IMG/VR virus record: IMGVR_UViG_3300020174_001540
Coordinates: 22,826-86,825 of that record
Strand: one strand, 5' to 3'
DNA from: a virus
DNA length: 64,000 nt
This document shows, one piece after another, positions 41,620 through 49,121 of the stretch. How positions within the stretch are numbered: the first letter of the stretch is position 1; the number at the start of each line of letters is the position of its first letter. A model generated the notes under the pieces. The model did no database searches. It had not been told where the DNA came from and worked only from the letters and a program-made list of their open reading frames with translations. The position numbers were made by a program, and so were the translations under genes.

Positions 41620-41921
41620 TTAGAACTTTATTTGAAATGTTCTTTAAAAATTATATTGATGAACAAATAGACAAACGGTTCACGGAGAATATGATTGAAA
41701 GATACTGGGCTCAAAGACAGAATGAAACATCAAGACGACTTCAACAAGCAAGAGATCGCTACAAGATTGATTATCCGCCTTCCCATGAGGCCGAGCAAGA
41801 TATGTCCGAGCCCAAAGTATTGTCCAGTGGTGACTTACGATGGGACGACGCCAAATCCCGAGTACAAACAAAAACCACTACATCTTCGTTAAAAGATAAA
41901 CTAAAGGGGATTAACAAATGA
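41616..41921 (+). CDS. hypothetical acidic/basic helical protein
   Basis: About 101 residues from the ATG at 41616 (ATGA overlap with the cyclase). FEMFFKNYIDEQIDKRFTE and RRLQQARDRYKIDYPPSHE suggest helices, with a disordered tail. No family recognised. Between a cyclase and a lipase it may be an accessory protein of either. Confidence 0.55.
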   Translation: MIRTLFEMFFKNYIDEQIDKRFTENMIERYWAQRQNETSRRLQQARDRYKIDYPPSHEAEQDMSEPKVLSSGDLRWDDAKSRVQTKTTTSSLKDKLKGINK

Positions 41922-42658
41922 TAGAAAAATGCGCAACTATGGCTCAGTGTGCTCAAATAGCATATATGGACGGTAAAGAAGCAAAAGCTGAATATAAAAA
42001 GTTAGGTTATACACAACATAAATTTATTGAAAAGGATGGTGCTCAGGTACACCTTATTCAGAATAAGAACGAAATTGTTTTATGTTTCCGTGGTACAGAG
42101 CCTGGTGAATTTTCTGATATTAAAGCAGATCTAAATGCTATGCCCGACAAAGCAAACAACGGATCAGGTCTTGTCCATAACGGTTTTCAAACAGAAGTTG
42201 ATAAAGTATGGGTTGCAATTGAAGCAGCATTGGCAAAGGCAAAACCTAAAGACCTATTCATATGCGGACATTCATTAGGTGGTGCAATGGCAACAATTGC
42301 AACATCTCGTTTGGCTGATGGTCCTTGGAATCCTGTGGCATTATATACATATGGATCACCGAGAGTTGGTACTCGTAAATTCGTCAAGAGTTTTAAAAAT
42401 GTTACTCACTATCGCCATGTCAACAATAATGATTTGGTAACAACTGTACCGTTTGCACTTATTGGCTATAGACATCATTGCCCACCACGTTATATTAATT
42501 ACTACGGTAATATTAGAAAAATGTCGAAGTGGCAAAGAATTAAAGACAAGTGGCGCGGCCGTTGGAGAGCATTGAAAAAAGGTATGCCTTTTGATGGTGC
42601 ATATGACCACGGTATGAACCATTACTGCAAATACACGGAGCAAAATAATGATAGATAG
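41918..42658 (+). CDS. class 3 lipase-like hydrolase
   Basis: A 246-residue alpha/beta hydrolase. FICGHSLGGAMATIATSRL near 114-132 has the GHSLGG nucleophile elbow, and VALYTYGSPRVG near 142-153 and VTHYRHVNNNDLVTTVP near 164-180 match the lipase-3 family, the latter including the catalytic Asp. The His is in GAYDHGMNHY near the end. It could cleave phospholipid or storage lipid; lysis help is an attractive idea because small membrane proteins follow. Confidence 0.82.
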   Translation: MIEKCATMAQCAQIAYMDGKEAKAEYKKLGYTQHKFIEKDGAQVHLIQNKNEIVLCFRGTEPGEFSDIKADLNAMPDKANNGSGLVHNGFQTEVDKVWVAIEAALAKAKPKDLFICGHSLGGAMATIATSRLADGPWNPVALYTYGSPRVGTRKFVKSFKNVTHYRHVNNNDLVTTVPFALIGYRHHCPPRYINYYGNIRKMSKWQRIKDKWRGRWRALKKGMPFDGAYDHGMNHYCKYTEQNNDR

Positions 42659-42950
42659 AATGCTAGAAGACACGTTATGGATCTACACCGCAATTGGCGG
42701 ATCCATAATTGGCGCAGTTGTACTTGCATATTTGAGTACAACACGCATTGGACTATGGGGCTATGCTAAATTTGATTTGATGATTGATTACTTAGTTGAG
42801 CGCTGGGGTTTAACCTGGCTTGAACAACCTGAAGACGCATGGCGAAAGAAGTATCCAAAAATCACTCAAAAGATTGATGATATGGAGCGCCGGCTAAATG
42901 CCGTTGAAGCAAAAGCTGGTGTTAAAATCCTAGGAGGAAAAAAGAAATGA
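42648..42950 (+). CDS. small membrane protein with coiled-coil tail
   Basis: A 100-residue protein. IYTAIGGSIIGAVVLAYL near 12-29 is a transmembrane helix, and the C-terminal DDMERRLNAVEAKAG is a coiled coil. It overlaps the lipase end by 11 bases. Holin-like topology, but no family hit can be claimed. Confidence 0.6.
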   Translation: MIDRMLEDTLWIYTAIGGSIIGAVVLAYLSTTRIGLWGYAKFDLMIDYLVERWGLTWLEQPEDAWRKKYPKITQKIDDMERRLNAVEAKAGVKILGGKKK

Positions 42951-43105
42951 ATTGGATTAAAAACAGACTTAAGGAAAGAACAACTTGGGACGGCTGTGCT
43001 TTGGTAGCACTCGGTATGTTGGTTCTCTTCATGGCACCATTAGCAAAAATTGCTGCAGGCATTGCAATTGCCTGGGGCGCTTGGACAATTTGGAAATCTG
43101 AATAA
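42947..43105 (+). CDS. small two-helix membrane protein
   Basis: A 52-residue protein, ATGA-coupled to the previous gene. LVALGMLVLFMAPLA and IAAGIAIAWGAWTIWK form two hydrophobic segments. Together with the lipase and the preceding protein it looks like a possible lysis or membrane-remodelling set. No endolysin is present in the window. Confidence 0.6.
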   Translation: MNWIKNRLKERTTWDGCALVALGMLVLFMAPLAKIAAGIAIAWGAWTIWKSE

Positions 43106-43106
43106 G

Positions 43107-43862
43107 TTAAGCTTTCCGCCAATGTTCAAATGAAGGCAGTGTTCTACTATATTCGGCGACATTTGGTTTTCTTACAATCATAACATCTCCTGCCACACAA
43201 AACCTACTTAGTTTTAAATCAGTTTTTGTTTTGAAACTTTGGAGGCCAGGTCCATCGTCACCTTCCTGTGCAACAATATCATGGTTAAGGTTTGATGGAA
43301 ATACTAGTAGAACACCGTCCTTTACTGGGAATTGCCATGTTCTTGCATTTGCATAAGTCCAATTCCCACCCACGTGTTCGCCAAAGAATTTTGAATAGGG
43401 CTCATTAGGATGAGCATCACGTGGATCATAGAATCTAATATCACGGTGCCTTTGAATATTTACGTGTGGATAATACACCCATGAGATATGATTCTCAGCA
43501 TGGTTATGGATATTTATGGATGCTTTATCGGTTATATTAAAGAATGCTTTTGTTATAAACAAATCAATCTTCATTCGGTTCACACCGATTGTCTCAAGGT
43601 ACAGGTTTAAACAGTTTGGTAATACTACATCAAACCATTCCGCTAATGCAGGATCATTGTGTACTTTCTCATAACCGATAAAGTCATGAGATACACCACT
43701 TTCCTTTGAATGTCTAAGATAAGCGTCAAACCACATATCTTTTTCTTTTTGAGTTACAGGTTTTCTAACTTCTGTAATTGTTGTTGGAAAAATAAAGTGA
43801 TTTTGAAATTCGCCTTCTTGAGTTGTCGGAAACTTTTCCTCATATCTAAATTGATTTGCCAT
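43107..43862 (-). CDS. 2OG-Fe(II) oxygenase-like protein
   Basis: A 251-residue protein. INIHNHAENHISWVYYPH near 109-126 gives the first iron His pair, FYDPRDAHP the aspartate region, and VFPSNLNHDI near 194-203 the distal His. The layout matches the putative 2OG-Fe(II) oxygenase family TIGR02466. It is tail-to-tail with the plus-strand gene at 43105 and overlaps galE by 17 bases. Possible hydroxylation of a sugar or peptide. Confidence 0.78.
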   Translation of the reverse strand: MANQFRYEEKFPTTQEGEFQNHFIFPTTITEVRKPVTQKEKDMWFDAYLRHSKESGVSHDFIGYEKVHNDPALAEWFDVVLPNCLNLYLETIGVNRMKIDLFITKAFFNITDKASINIHNHAENHISWVYYPHVNIQRHRDIRFYDPRDAHPNEPYSKFFGEHVGGNWTYANARTWQFPVKDGVLLVFPSNLNHDIVAQEGDDGPGLQSFKTKTDLKLSRFCVAGDVMIVRKPNVAEYSRTLPSFEHWRKA

Positions 43863-44724
43863 GCTTTCCCATTTCTAACTTATACTGATCGTGGCACATA
43901 TCACCAAGCGATTTTGTCAGGTTACATAATTTTGATGGATTATCAACTATAGATTTAACAGCATCACCGGCACGACGGCCGACAATTTTTCTATTCATTG
44001 ATTTACCGGTAATTTTTTCCATAGTATCTAAGACTTCGTGGACAGTCCATCCTTGATTACTTCCGAGGCATTCGTATGGAGTATTGGATGGTCCAGATAT
44101 AGCAGCGTTGAGTAAAGAATTACAGAGATCGTTAACGTGAATGTAATCACGTACACAAGTCCCATCCCGTGTTTCATAATCATCTCCATATACTTCTACG
44201 TGTTGCCGTATGCCTGCAGCAACTTCCGCTCCAATTCTAATGAGGTGAGAACTATCCCCAAGCTGACGATTAATACCATCACTCCCACTAACATTAAAGA
44301 AACGAAAAATAGTGTACCCATCAGCTTTCTCCTTTATAATATCTTCAGCACCAACTTTTGAGCGAGCATACGGTGATGCCATTTCAAAAGCCGATGATGT
44401 AGATGCGAATATGAAATTATCAGTACGTAATTTTTGAACCGCATTGAGCGTACCCATTGTATTGATACGATAATATGCTGATGGTTCTTTTAATGATTGT
44501 GGAACAATACTACGGCCTGCAAGGTGAACTACTGCATCACCCCAACCCATAAGCCAATGATCCATAATATCCTGTACCCAAAACTTGTCACAGTATTTAG
44601 AAACATCATTGCTTTCGCCATGGAAATTGTTATCAAACCCATGGACTTCATATCCATGTTCTTTTGCCAACCGACAAAAATGTGATCCGATATAACCGGA
44701 CGCACCTGTCACTAATAACTTCAT
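43846..44724 (-). CDS. galE: NAD-dependent sugar epimerase, GalE-like
   Basis: A 292-residue short-chain epimerase. MKLLVTGASGYIGSHF at the start has the GxxGxxG NAD motif, VVHLAGRSIVPQSL follows, STSSAFEMASPYARSKVG near 109-126 contains Ser, Tyr and Lys of the catalytic triad, and RFFNVSGSDG and YIHVNDLC are family blocks. The first AUG in frame (44730) is three codons upstream; I follow the start that gives the normal N-terminus. Converts UDP-Glc and UDP-Gal or similar. Confidence 0.87.
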   Translation of the reverse strand: MKLLVTGASGYIGSHFCRLAKEHGYEVHGFDNNFHGESNDVSKYCDKFWVQDIMDHWLMGWGDAVVHLAGRSIVPQSLKEPSAYYRINTMGTLNAVQKLRTDNFIFASTSSAFEMASPYARSKVGAEDIIKEKADGYTIFRFFNVSGSDGINRQLGDSSHLIRIGAEVAAGIRQHVEVYGDDYETRDGTCVRDYIHVNDLCNSLLNAAISGPSNTPYECLGSNQGWTVHEVLDTMEKITGKSMNRKIVGRRAGDAVKSIVDNPSKLCNLTKSLGDMCHDQYKLEMGKHGKSI

Positions 44725-44738
44725 AACCATACTAATAT

Positions 44739-44945
44739 TTATGTAAAGTACTTATCCAACATATCAAGTACATCCTGGTATTTTGCAATTTCAAGGATTT
44801 CTGTTTCCATTGCTTCAAATACGTCGGGGTGTTCACCTACACCTGCTGGGTTATTAAGATAAACTTCAACATTATACTTATGCTTATCAATATGACCTCT
44901 TGCGTGTGAGCGTAGTGCTTCTATTGTGTATTCTTGATGAATCAT
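44739..44945 (-). CDS. small conserved phage protein
   Basis: A 68-residue acidic protein with IEALRSHARGHIDKHKYNVE near residues 8-27 and a helical C-terminus, of a type seen in marine T4-like phages. GGAGAATATT precedes the ATG. Function unknown. Confidence 0.7.
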   Translation of the reverse strand: MIHQEYTIEALRSHARGHIDKHKYNVEVYLNNPAGVGEHPDVFEAMETEILEIAKYQDVLDMLDKYFT

Positions 44946-44954
44946 AATATTCTC

Positions 44955-45248
44955 CTATACAATTAAGCTTGATTGTGGTGTAACCAAACCACTCGTCATT
45001 TGTCGGTATGCGTTAGCAACCTCTTCATTTGTTTTAACTACTAATGAAATGTTATATAATACACATTCCTTAGGATCTTGTTCACCTGTCATAGCAATTC
45101 CATTTGAAAAACCCATACCTTGTTCACTCATTGTGAGGAACCTAGGATTTTTTAGCTCAACTGTTGAGCCATCTTGTGATATTAGTTTACCTACGTATTC
45201 ACCGTTTTGTGTAATTACTGTTACAATATCATTAGCTTTAAATGCCAT
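44955..45248 (-). CDS. small conserved phage protein, beta-barrel-like
   Basis: About 97 residues. The start at 45248 has AAGGTG upstream; the in-frame ATG at 45314 has no site and would run into the next gene. ANDIVTVITQNGEYVGKLI and VELKNPRFLTMSEQGMGF suggest an SH3/Sm-like domain related to proteins of cyanophages. Unknown function. Confidence 0.7.
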   Translation of the reverse strand: MAFKANDIVTVITQNGEYVGKLISQDGSTVELKNPRFLTMSEQGMGFSNGIAMTGEQDPKECVLYNISLVVKTNEEVANAYRQMTSGLVTPQSSLIV

Positions 45249-45429
45249 CTTTTTCACCTTTATAAATGCAAATTGCTTGTTGACCTGCTTCAAAATAACC
45301 ATCGCCTTTACCAACGTCAGAACTTAGATCTTCACGTGCATAAAAGCACTCATACATATTAGTATGTTTGCTGACAAGTTCTACGTAAGGTATTTCATCG
45401 TACATATATACGAACACTAAAACCCACAT
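45238..45429 (-). CDS. small conserved phage protein
   Basis: A 63-residue protein starting MWVLVFVYMYDEIPYVE, with a later YECFYAREDL, a family of short proteins common in marine T4-like phages. Overlaps the next gene by 11 bases. Unknown function. Confidence 0.65.
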   Translation of the reverse strand: MWVLVFVYMYDEIPYVELVSKHTNMYECFYAREDLSSDVGKGDGYFEAGQQAICIYKGEKDGI

Positions 45430-45444
45430 TGTTATTCCTTTATT

Positions 45445-45522
45445 TGGTGATCTCTGTAGGACTCGAACCTACGACCTAGTGCTTAGAAGGCACTTGCTCT
45501 AATCCAGCTGAGCTAAGAGACC
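45445..45522 (-). tRNA. tRNA-Arg (anticodon UCU), CCA encoded
   Basis: A complete cloverleaf on the minus strand: acceptor GGTCTCT/AGAGATC (one G-T), D arm AGCTCAGCTGGATTAGAGC, anticodon loop CTTCTAA giving UCU, T arm GTAGGTTCGAGTCCTAC, discriminator A and encoded CCA. It reads AGA and AGG, codons likely to be enriched in an AT-rich phage. Confidence 0.93.
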
Positions 45523-45986
45523 TATCTTTGAAAATTAAGAACGTATCGTTTACCGTCAATAAAAAATCTAATCGTCGAGTGCGAATACACGTCGGCGTTT
45601 ACGGTATCTCGATATTCAACAACATCACATTGTTCAGTCCATTCATAACCAACAATACGTTGTTGTGTTTTTGGTCGTGATCCTTGATCTGCACCAACCA
45701 ATCCTCCAATTACCGCGCCGACTGCTGCACCATCATCGTTACCTGATACTCCTTTACCTAGGATACCTCCGATAATCATACCTGCAAGAGCACCACCTGC
45801 GGCATCACCTTGGGATTGTACCGTCTCGTAAATCGGTACTTTCACATCATTACAAACGAGCTTTTCAACAATCTGAACGGAACGTGCTTGCTTTGTATGG
45901 TCAAACACTCTCACGTTAGTCGGAGTTTCGTTTGCAAAGACTGGTGTTGCAACAGTCAGCGCGGTTAGAAATACTAAATTTTTCAT
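45522..45986 (-). CDS. secreted glycine-zipper protein
   Basis: About 154 residues from the ATG at 45986, giving a signal peptide (MKNLVFLTALTVATPVFA). A glycine-rich zipper (GGALAGMIIGGILGKGVSGN and AVGAVIGGLVGADQG) near 65-95 resembles the 2TM Rick-17kDa/SlyB domain. It is probably an envelope protein; phages carry similar proteins. The stop overlaps the tRNA-Arg 5' end by one base. Confidence 0.72.
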   Translation of the reverse strand: MKNLVFLTALTVATPVFANETPTNVRVFDHTKQARSVQIVEKLVCNDVKVPIYETVQSQGDAAGGALAGMIIGGILGKGVSGNDDGAAVGAVIGGLVGADQGSRPKTQQRIVGYEWTEQCDVVEYRDTVNADVYSHSTIRFFIDGKRYVLNFQR

Positions 45987-45990
45987 TTTA

Positions 45991-46215
45991 TTATCCAATC
46001 AATCTTTTAGCATAACGAACGGTCATTAGTTGTGCTTCACTAAGACCTTTCATAGATGCAGTTTCAGCAAGATGCTCACCTACATCCGAAAAGGAATTCA
46101 GGATAGGTAACGGAATGTTCATAAATTCACCTGATTCAGATGCCCACATCATTTTACGGCCAAAGGATGAAACGATTTTTTGTGCGGCAGTTTGTTCAAA
46201 GAATGTAATGTTCAT
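45991..46215 (-). CDS. small hypothetical protein
   Basis: A 74-residue protein with a good AAAGGAAAC site before the ATG and a promoter at 46243-46271. FGRKMMWASESGEFMNIPL is the most conserved-looking part. Unknown function. Confidence 0.6.
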   Translation of the reverse strand: MNITFFEQTAAQKIVSSFGRKMMWASESGEFMNIPLPILNSFSDVGEHLAETASMKGLSEAQLMTVRYAKRLIG

Positions 46216-46242
46216 AGATAGTTTCCTTTATTTGATTATTCC

Positions 46243-46271
46243 ATAATAACTGATTCTAAAGCATTTGTCAA
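46243..46271 (-). promoter_or_regulatory. sigma70-like early promoter, TAGAATCAGT spacer class
   Basis: TTGACA, 17 bases, TATTAT on the minus strand with the TTTAGAATCAGT spacer end. It overlaps the 3' end of the metalloprotease gene and serves the genes downstream. Confidence 0.75.
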
Positions 46272-46642
46272 TGGTTAATTTCAATTATTTTAACAAATTC
46301 TGTAATTAATTCTTTAGATTTTTCACGTGCCTCAGTTTCCCACCAACAAGTTTCGTATTCTGTGTCAGTTTGTAATGCAGCATTAAGATCATCAAACTCA
46401 TATTGTTTAACGTGAACAAGCTCGTGAGCAATGGTTGAAAATATTTCCGTGATATTACGATTAATGGTTTTTACCAAAATCAGATAATAACCTTTTTCTA
46501 TATCAACACATATACCATTGCCTTCGAGCTCATCCTCAGCTTCGAGGACGATTTGCTCTGGGAACACGTTTAGATTGTTACAACAAAATGCAACAAACTT
46601 TTTTACCAGATCTTCATTATCAAGATTAGTTTTAATCATCAT
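46268..46642 (-). CDS. small HExxH metalloprotease, copy 1
   Basis: About 124 residues from the ATG at 46642. The zinc site is IAHELVHVKQYE near residue 73, and WWETEAREKSKEL near 100-112 supplies the third acidic ligand, so this is a minimal gluzincin-like protein. The 5' part overlaps the preceding gene by 11 bases. Possible role: clearing host or capsid proteins; not shown. Confidence 0.7.
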   Translation of the reverse strand: MMIKTNLDNEDLVKKFVAFCCNNLNVFPEQIVLEAEDELEGNGICVDIEKGYYLILVKTINRNITEIFSTIAHELVHVKQYEFDDLNAALQTDTEYETCWWETEAREKSKELITEFVKIIEINH

Positions 46643-47138
46643 CTTCGTAATCAAAGTCTTCAAGGTATTCGTTATATTCTTCTTCAATGCTAAAATGTTC
46701 TAGCAAATCATCAGGAATTTCATCAATTGACGAACGGTCTTCCAAATTATATTCGTAATACTCGTCTTCCATTGTTTCAGAATTAAATTGCCCAACAAAC
46801 CCAATGCCTGACTCCCAATATTTCAAATCAACAGAACAGTCTTTGTTAAGGGTGGCGAATGTTTCCAATGCGGTGATTGGTGGACCCCATGCAGAATCGA
46901 CAGTACCAACAATACGAAGTGTATTAGCGTTTACAACATCAAGTTCTAGGTTCTCAGGATCAACATCCCATTTAGTACCCCATGCTTCAAGCTGGTCACC
47001 GATTCCGATTGATTCATCTTCCTTAAGAGGTACGAGTTGTTGAAGTAAACCACCTTGATCTTGAGCCTTTTCAAAAATCTCAGTGATTAAATCAGTCGGT
47101 CCGCTTATTTCAATATCATTCATACACCAATTGGGCAT
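46632..47138 (-). CDS. Api92-like protein with ferredoxin-like fold
   Basis: A 168-residue protein starting MPNWCMNDIEISGP, the family signature, followed by WDVDPENLELDVVNANTLRI and SAWGPPITALETF, which are typical of DUF1281/Api92-type proteins. The C-terminal 45 residues are strongly acidic. It lies between two metalloprotease genes. Function unknown. Confidence 0.75.
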   Translation of the reverse strand: MPNWCMNDIEISGPTDLITEIFEKAQDQGGLLQQLVPLKEDESIGIGDQLEAWGTKWDVDPENLELDVVNANTLRIVGTVDSAWGPPITALETFATLNKDCSVDLKYWESGIGFVGQFNSETMEDEYYEYNLEDRSSIDEIPDDLLEHFSIEEEYNEYLEDFDYEDDD

Positions 47139-47163
47139 GCTGTTTCTCCTTTGTTATTATGTT

Positions 47164-47192
47164 ATTATAACTGATTCTATTTTGAATGTCAA
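47164..47192 (-). promoter_or_regulatory. consensus sigma70 promoter, TAGAATCAGT spacer class
   Basis: TTGACA, 17 bases, TATAAT on the minus strand, both hexamers perfect, with the ATAGAATCAGT spacer end. It lies just before the Api92-like gene. Confidence 0.8.
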
Positions 47193-47593
47193 TAGGATTT
47201 AAAGCAATCAAACATAATCTTTTCTAATTCGAAGGCTTCTTGTTCCCATGGTGAATTATAATAATCACCATCAAATGTTTTACCATACCAACGTGACGGT
47301 TTCTTACCGATACCTGAAACAAGCTCACCTTTTAGGTATTGTTTAACGTGTACCATTTCATGGAAGAAAGTAGTGAGGATCTGGTCTTGCTGGTTTTTTC
47401 CATCAATATAAACACACAGCTCAAGATCCTCAGGGTCGTATTCAACATAACCAAAACAATCATTATCGAACTCACCATTAAATAACACTTCCATTTCACC
47501 TTCGATTTCAAGGAACTCTGATGCAAACGCAACAGCACGGTCCATCATGGCATCAGGTATTTTTGCTGGTTTATCATATGAGACATAAAACAT
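47189..47593 (-). CDS. small HExxH metalloprotease, copy 2
   Basis: A 134-residue paralogue of the gene at 46268-46642, sharing FFHEMVHVKQYLKGE with IAHELVHVKQYE and a following WEQEAFELEK acid. The N-terminal half is unique. The two copies flank the Api92-like gene, a small duplicated module near the topoisomerase. Substrate unknown. Confidence 0.7.
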   Translation of the reverse strand: MFYVSYDKPAKIPDAMMDRAVAFASEFLEIEGEMEVLFNGEFDNDCFGYVEYDPEDLELCVYIDGKNQQDQILTTFFHEMVHVKQYLKGELVSGIGKKPSRWYGKTFDGDYYNSPWEQEAFELEKIMFDCFKSY

Positions 47594-48933
47594 TATGCCA
47601 CCTCTTTAAGATCAAGCTCAAATTGTTTCTTTGCAGTTGTATTGTTCCAATACCGCAAATCAGTTTCAGCTTCTTTGATTTCCTTGGCAAGCTTTTGTAC
47701 CATTTCATCAGTTAGGCTCATAATGTTAATTGCGAGTAACTTATCAGCATCTTCTGGTAATGCTGAGGTGACATTAAGGATTTGCTCGGCGACATCTTTT
47801 TTCTTGCGGTTCTTGAATACAATTTTATCATCAAGTACTGCTTGGATGAATTCCATTTTAACACGTAACCAACGTGCTAATTCGATTGCTTCTTGTTTAC
47901 GCAATTCAATACGAGCATTGAGAATACCCAAACGGTAATCACAAAAATCTTTAATGAGATCAAGTTCATTTTTGTACTCACGGAGTTTACCATTAAAATC
48001 AATAACAGTAATATTTTCGGTGAGTGGCTTTGATAATTTGAACTTACGATATATTTTATCGTTATCCCAATCTGAACTACCTTTTTGTTTTAATTTAACA
48101 TCAAAACGAAAACCAGTTTTATCACATAAATCTTCATATGATACAATGTCACCATCTTCCTCAAGTTTATCGAGAACCTTAACGTAACCTTCACGGTCAA
48201 AACCGTATGGTACTTCAGTGATTGTCATTGTTGTTTTGGTTGGTTTACTGAAAACACCATTAACAGAATACTTATCTTCGATAGAATCATATGTAACTGT
48301 ACCATTGAAATCAGGAAAGGACACTGGAAGTCTTCTCGATATGTTACCACTCGACAAGTATTCATCGCAAGCACGAGAGAGATCGTTTTTTGATCGCGGA
48401 AGAATGTTTGTTGCGAAACCAGTTGCAATTCCTTTAGTTCCATTTGCCAATACCAAAGGAATAACTGGCAGGTAGAATGCTGGCGGCTCATGCTCAGGAT
48501 CATTATGTTCAGGTGACAATTCCAAATCTTTGATATATGTTTTGAAATTTTCATGGACACGAGTATATACATAACGTGCCGCACCAGGTTCTTGAACAAG
48601 TCGAGTACCAAATGACCCACGGCCTTCAACTAAACAAATATTGTTATTCCATGTTGCTGCCATCAATTGACCGGCACCTGCCGCTGATGTTTCACCGTGG
48701 TTGTAGCCGTAATCAGAAATGATACCAGCAACAGCAGATACCTTTTTGAAATCTGATTTAGAGTTTAGCAATGAGGAGTACAAATAAAACCGTTGTACTG
48801 GTTTCAACCCATCAATCATATTTGGGATTGCTCTCGACTCAACCGTATACATTGCAAATGATAACCATTCGTTTTTAGCAACGGCGCTAATTGGGTATTG
48901 GTGTTGATCTTCAACAAAATCTAAAACGCTCAT
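47593..48933 (-). CDS. 52: DNA topoisomerase II medium subunit (T4 gp52-like)
   Basis: A 446-residue A-type topoisomerase subunit. AMYTVESRAIPNMIDGLKPV near 27-46 is the GyrA-like start, the catalytic Tyr lies in AARYVYTRVHENF near 102-114, and LANGTKGIATGFATNILPR near 151-169 contains the conserved GIATG loop. It works with gp39 at 49118-50947. A consensus-like promoter stands upstream. Confidence 0.94.
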   Translation of the reverse strand: MSVLDFVEDQHQYPISAVAKNEWLSFAMYTVESRAIPNMIDGLKPVQRFYLYSSLLNSKSDFKKVSAVAGIISDYGYNHGETSAAGAGQLMAATWNNNICLVEGRGSFGTRLVQEPGAARYVYTRVHENFKTYIKDLELSPEHNDPEHEPPAFYLPVIPLVLANGTKGIATGFATNILPRSKNDLSRACDEYLSSGNISRRLPVSFPDFNGTVTYDSIEDKYSVNGVFSKPTKTTMTITEVPYGFDREGYVKVLDKLEEDGDIVSYEDLCDKTGFRFDVKLKQKGSSDWDNDKIYRKFKLSKPLTENITVIDFNGKLREYKNELDLIKDFCDYRLGILNARIELRKQEAIELARWLRVKMEFIQAVLDDKIVFKNRKKKDVAEQILNVTSALPEDADKLLAINIMSLTDEMVQKLAKEIKEAETDLRYWNNTTAKKQFELDLKEVA

Positions 48934-48957
48934 AGTAATTCCTTTATGATTCTATCC

Positions 48958-48986
48958 ATTCTACAACATTAAACCTGGTTTGTCAA
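48958..48986 (-). promoter_or_regulatory. sigma70-like promoter for gp52
   Basis: TTGACA, 17 bases, TAGAAT on the minus strand. It overlaps the 3' end of the 50-aa membrane gene, and the message would carry AAAGGAATT before the gp52 ATG. Confidence 0.7.
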
Positions 48987-49121
48987 CCGATAATTACAGT
49001 ACACCATCCAACCTTCATAAGCAAAGTATGCCATGATGGGTCCAATGAATGGTGCAAAGAATAGGTTGAGCATTATCCATGCAAACAAAATAGCTAACAA
49101 TATGTCATACCATAAAATCAT
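48969..49121 (-). CDS. 50-aa membrane peptide after gp39
   Basis: A hydrophobic 50-residue peptide (ILLAILFAWIMLNLFFAPF followed by a second segment) ATGA-coupled to the end of gp39. It occupies the space between the two topoisomerase genes and may be an unrelated small membrane protein. Composition and coupling are the only evidence. Confidence 0.55.
   Translation of the reverse strand: MILWYDILLAILFAWIMLNLFFAPFIGPIMAYFAYEGWMVYCNYRLTNQV

Noticed and set aside
44736-44743. CATAAATA late-like box before galE
   Set aside because: One mismatch to the late consensus and only a few bases from the ATG; not enough to call.
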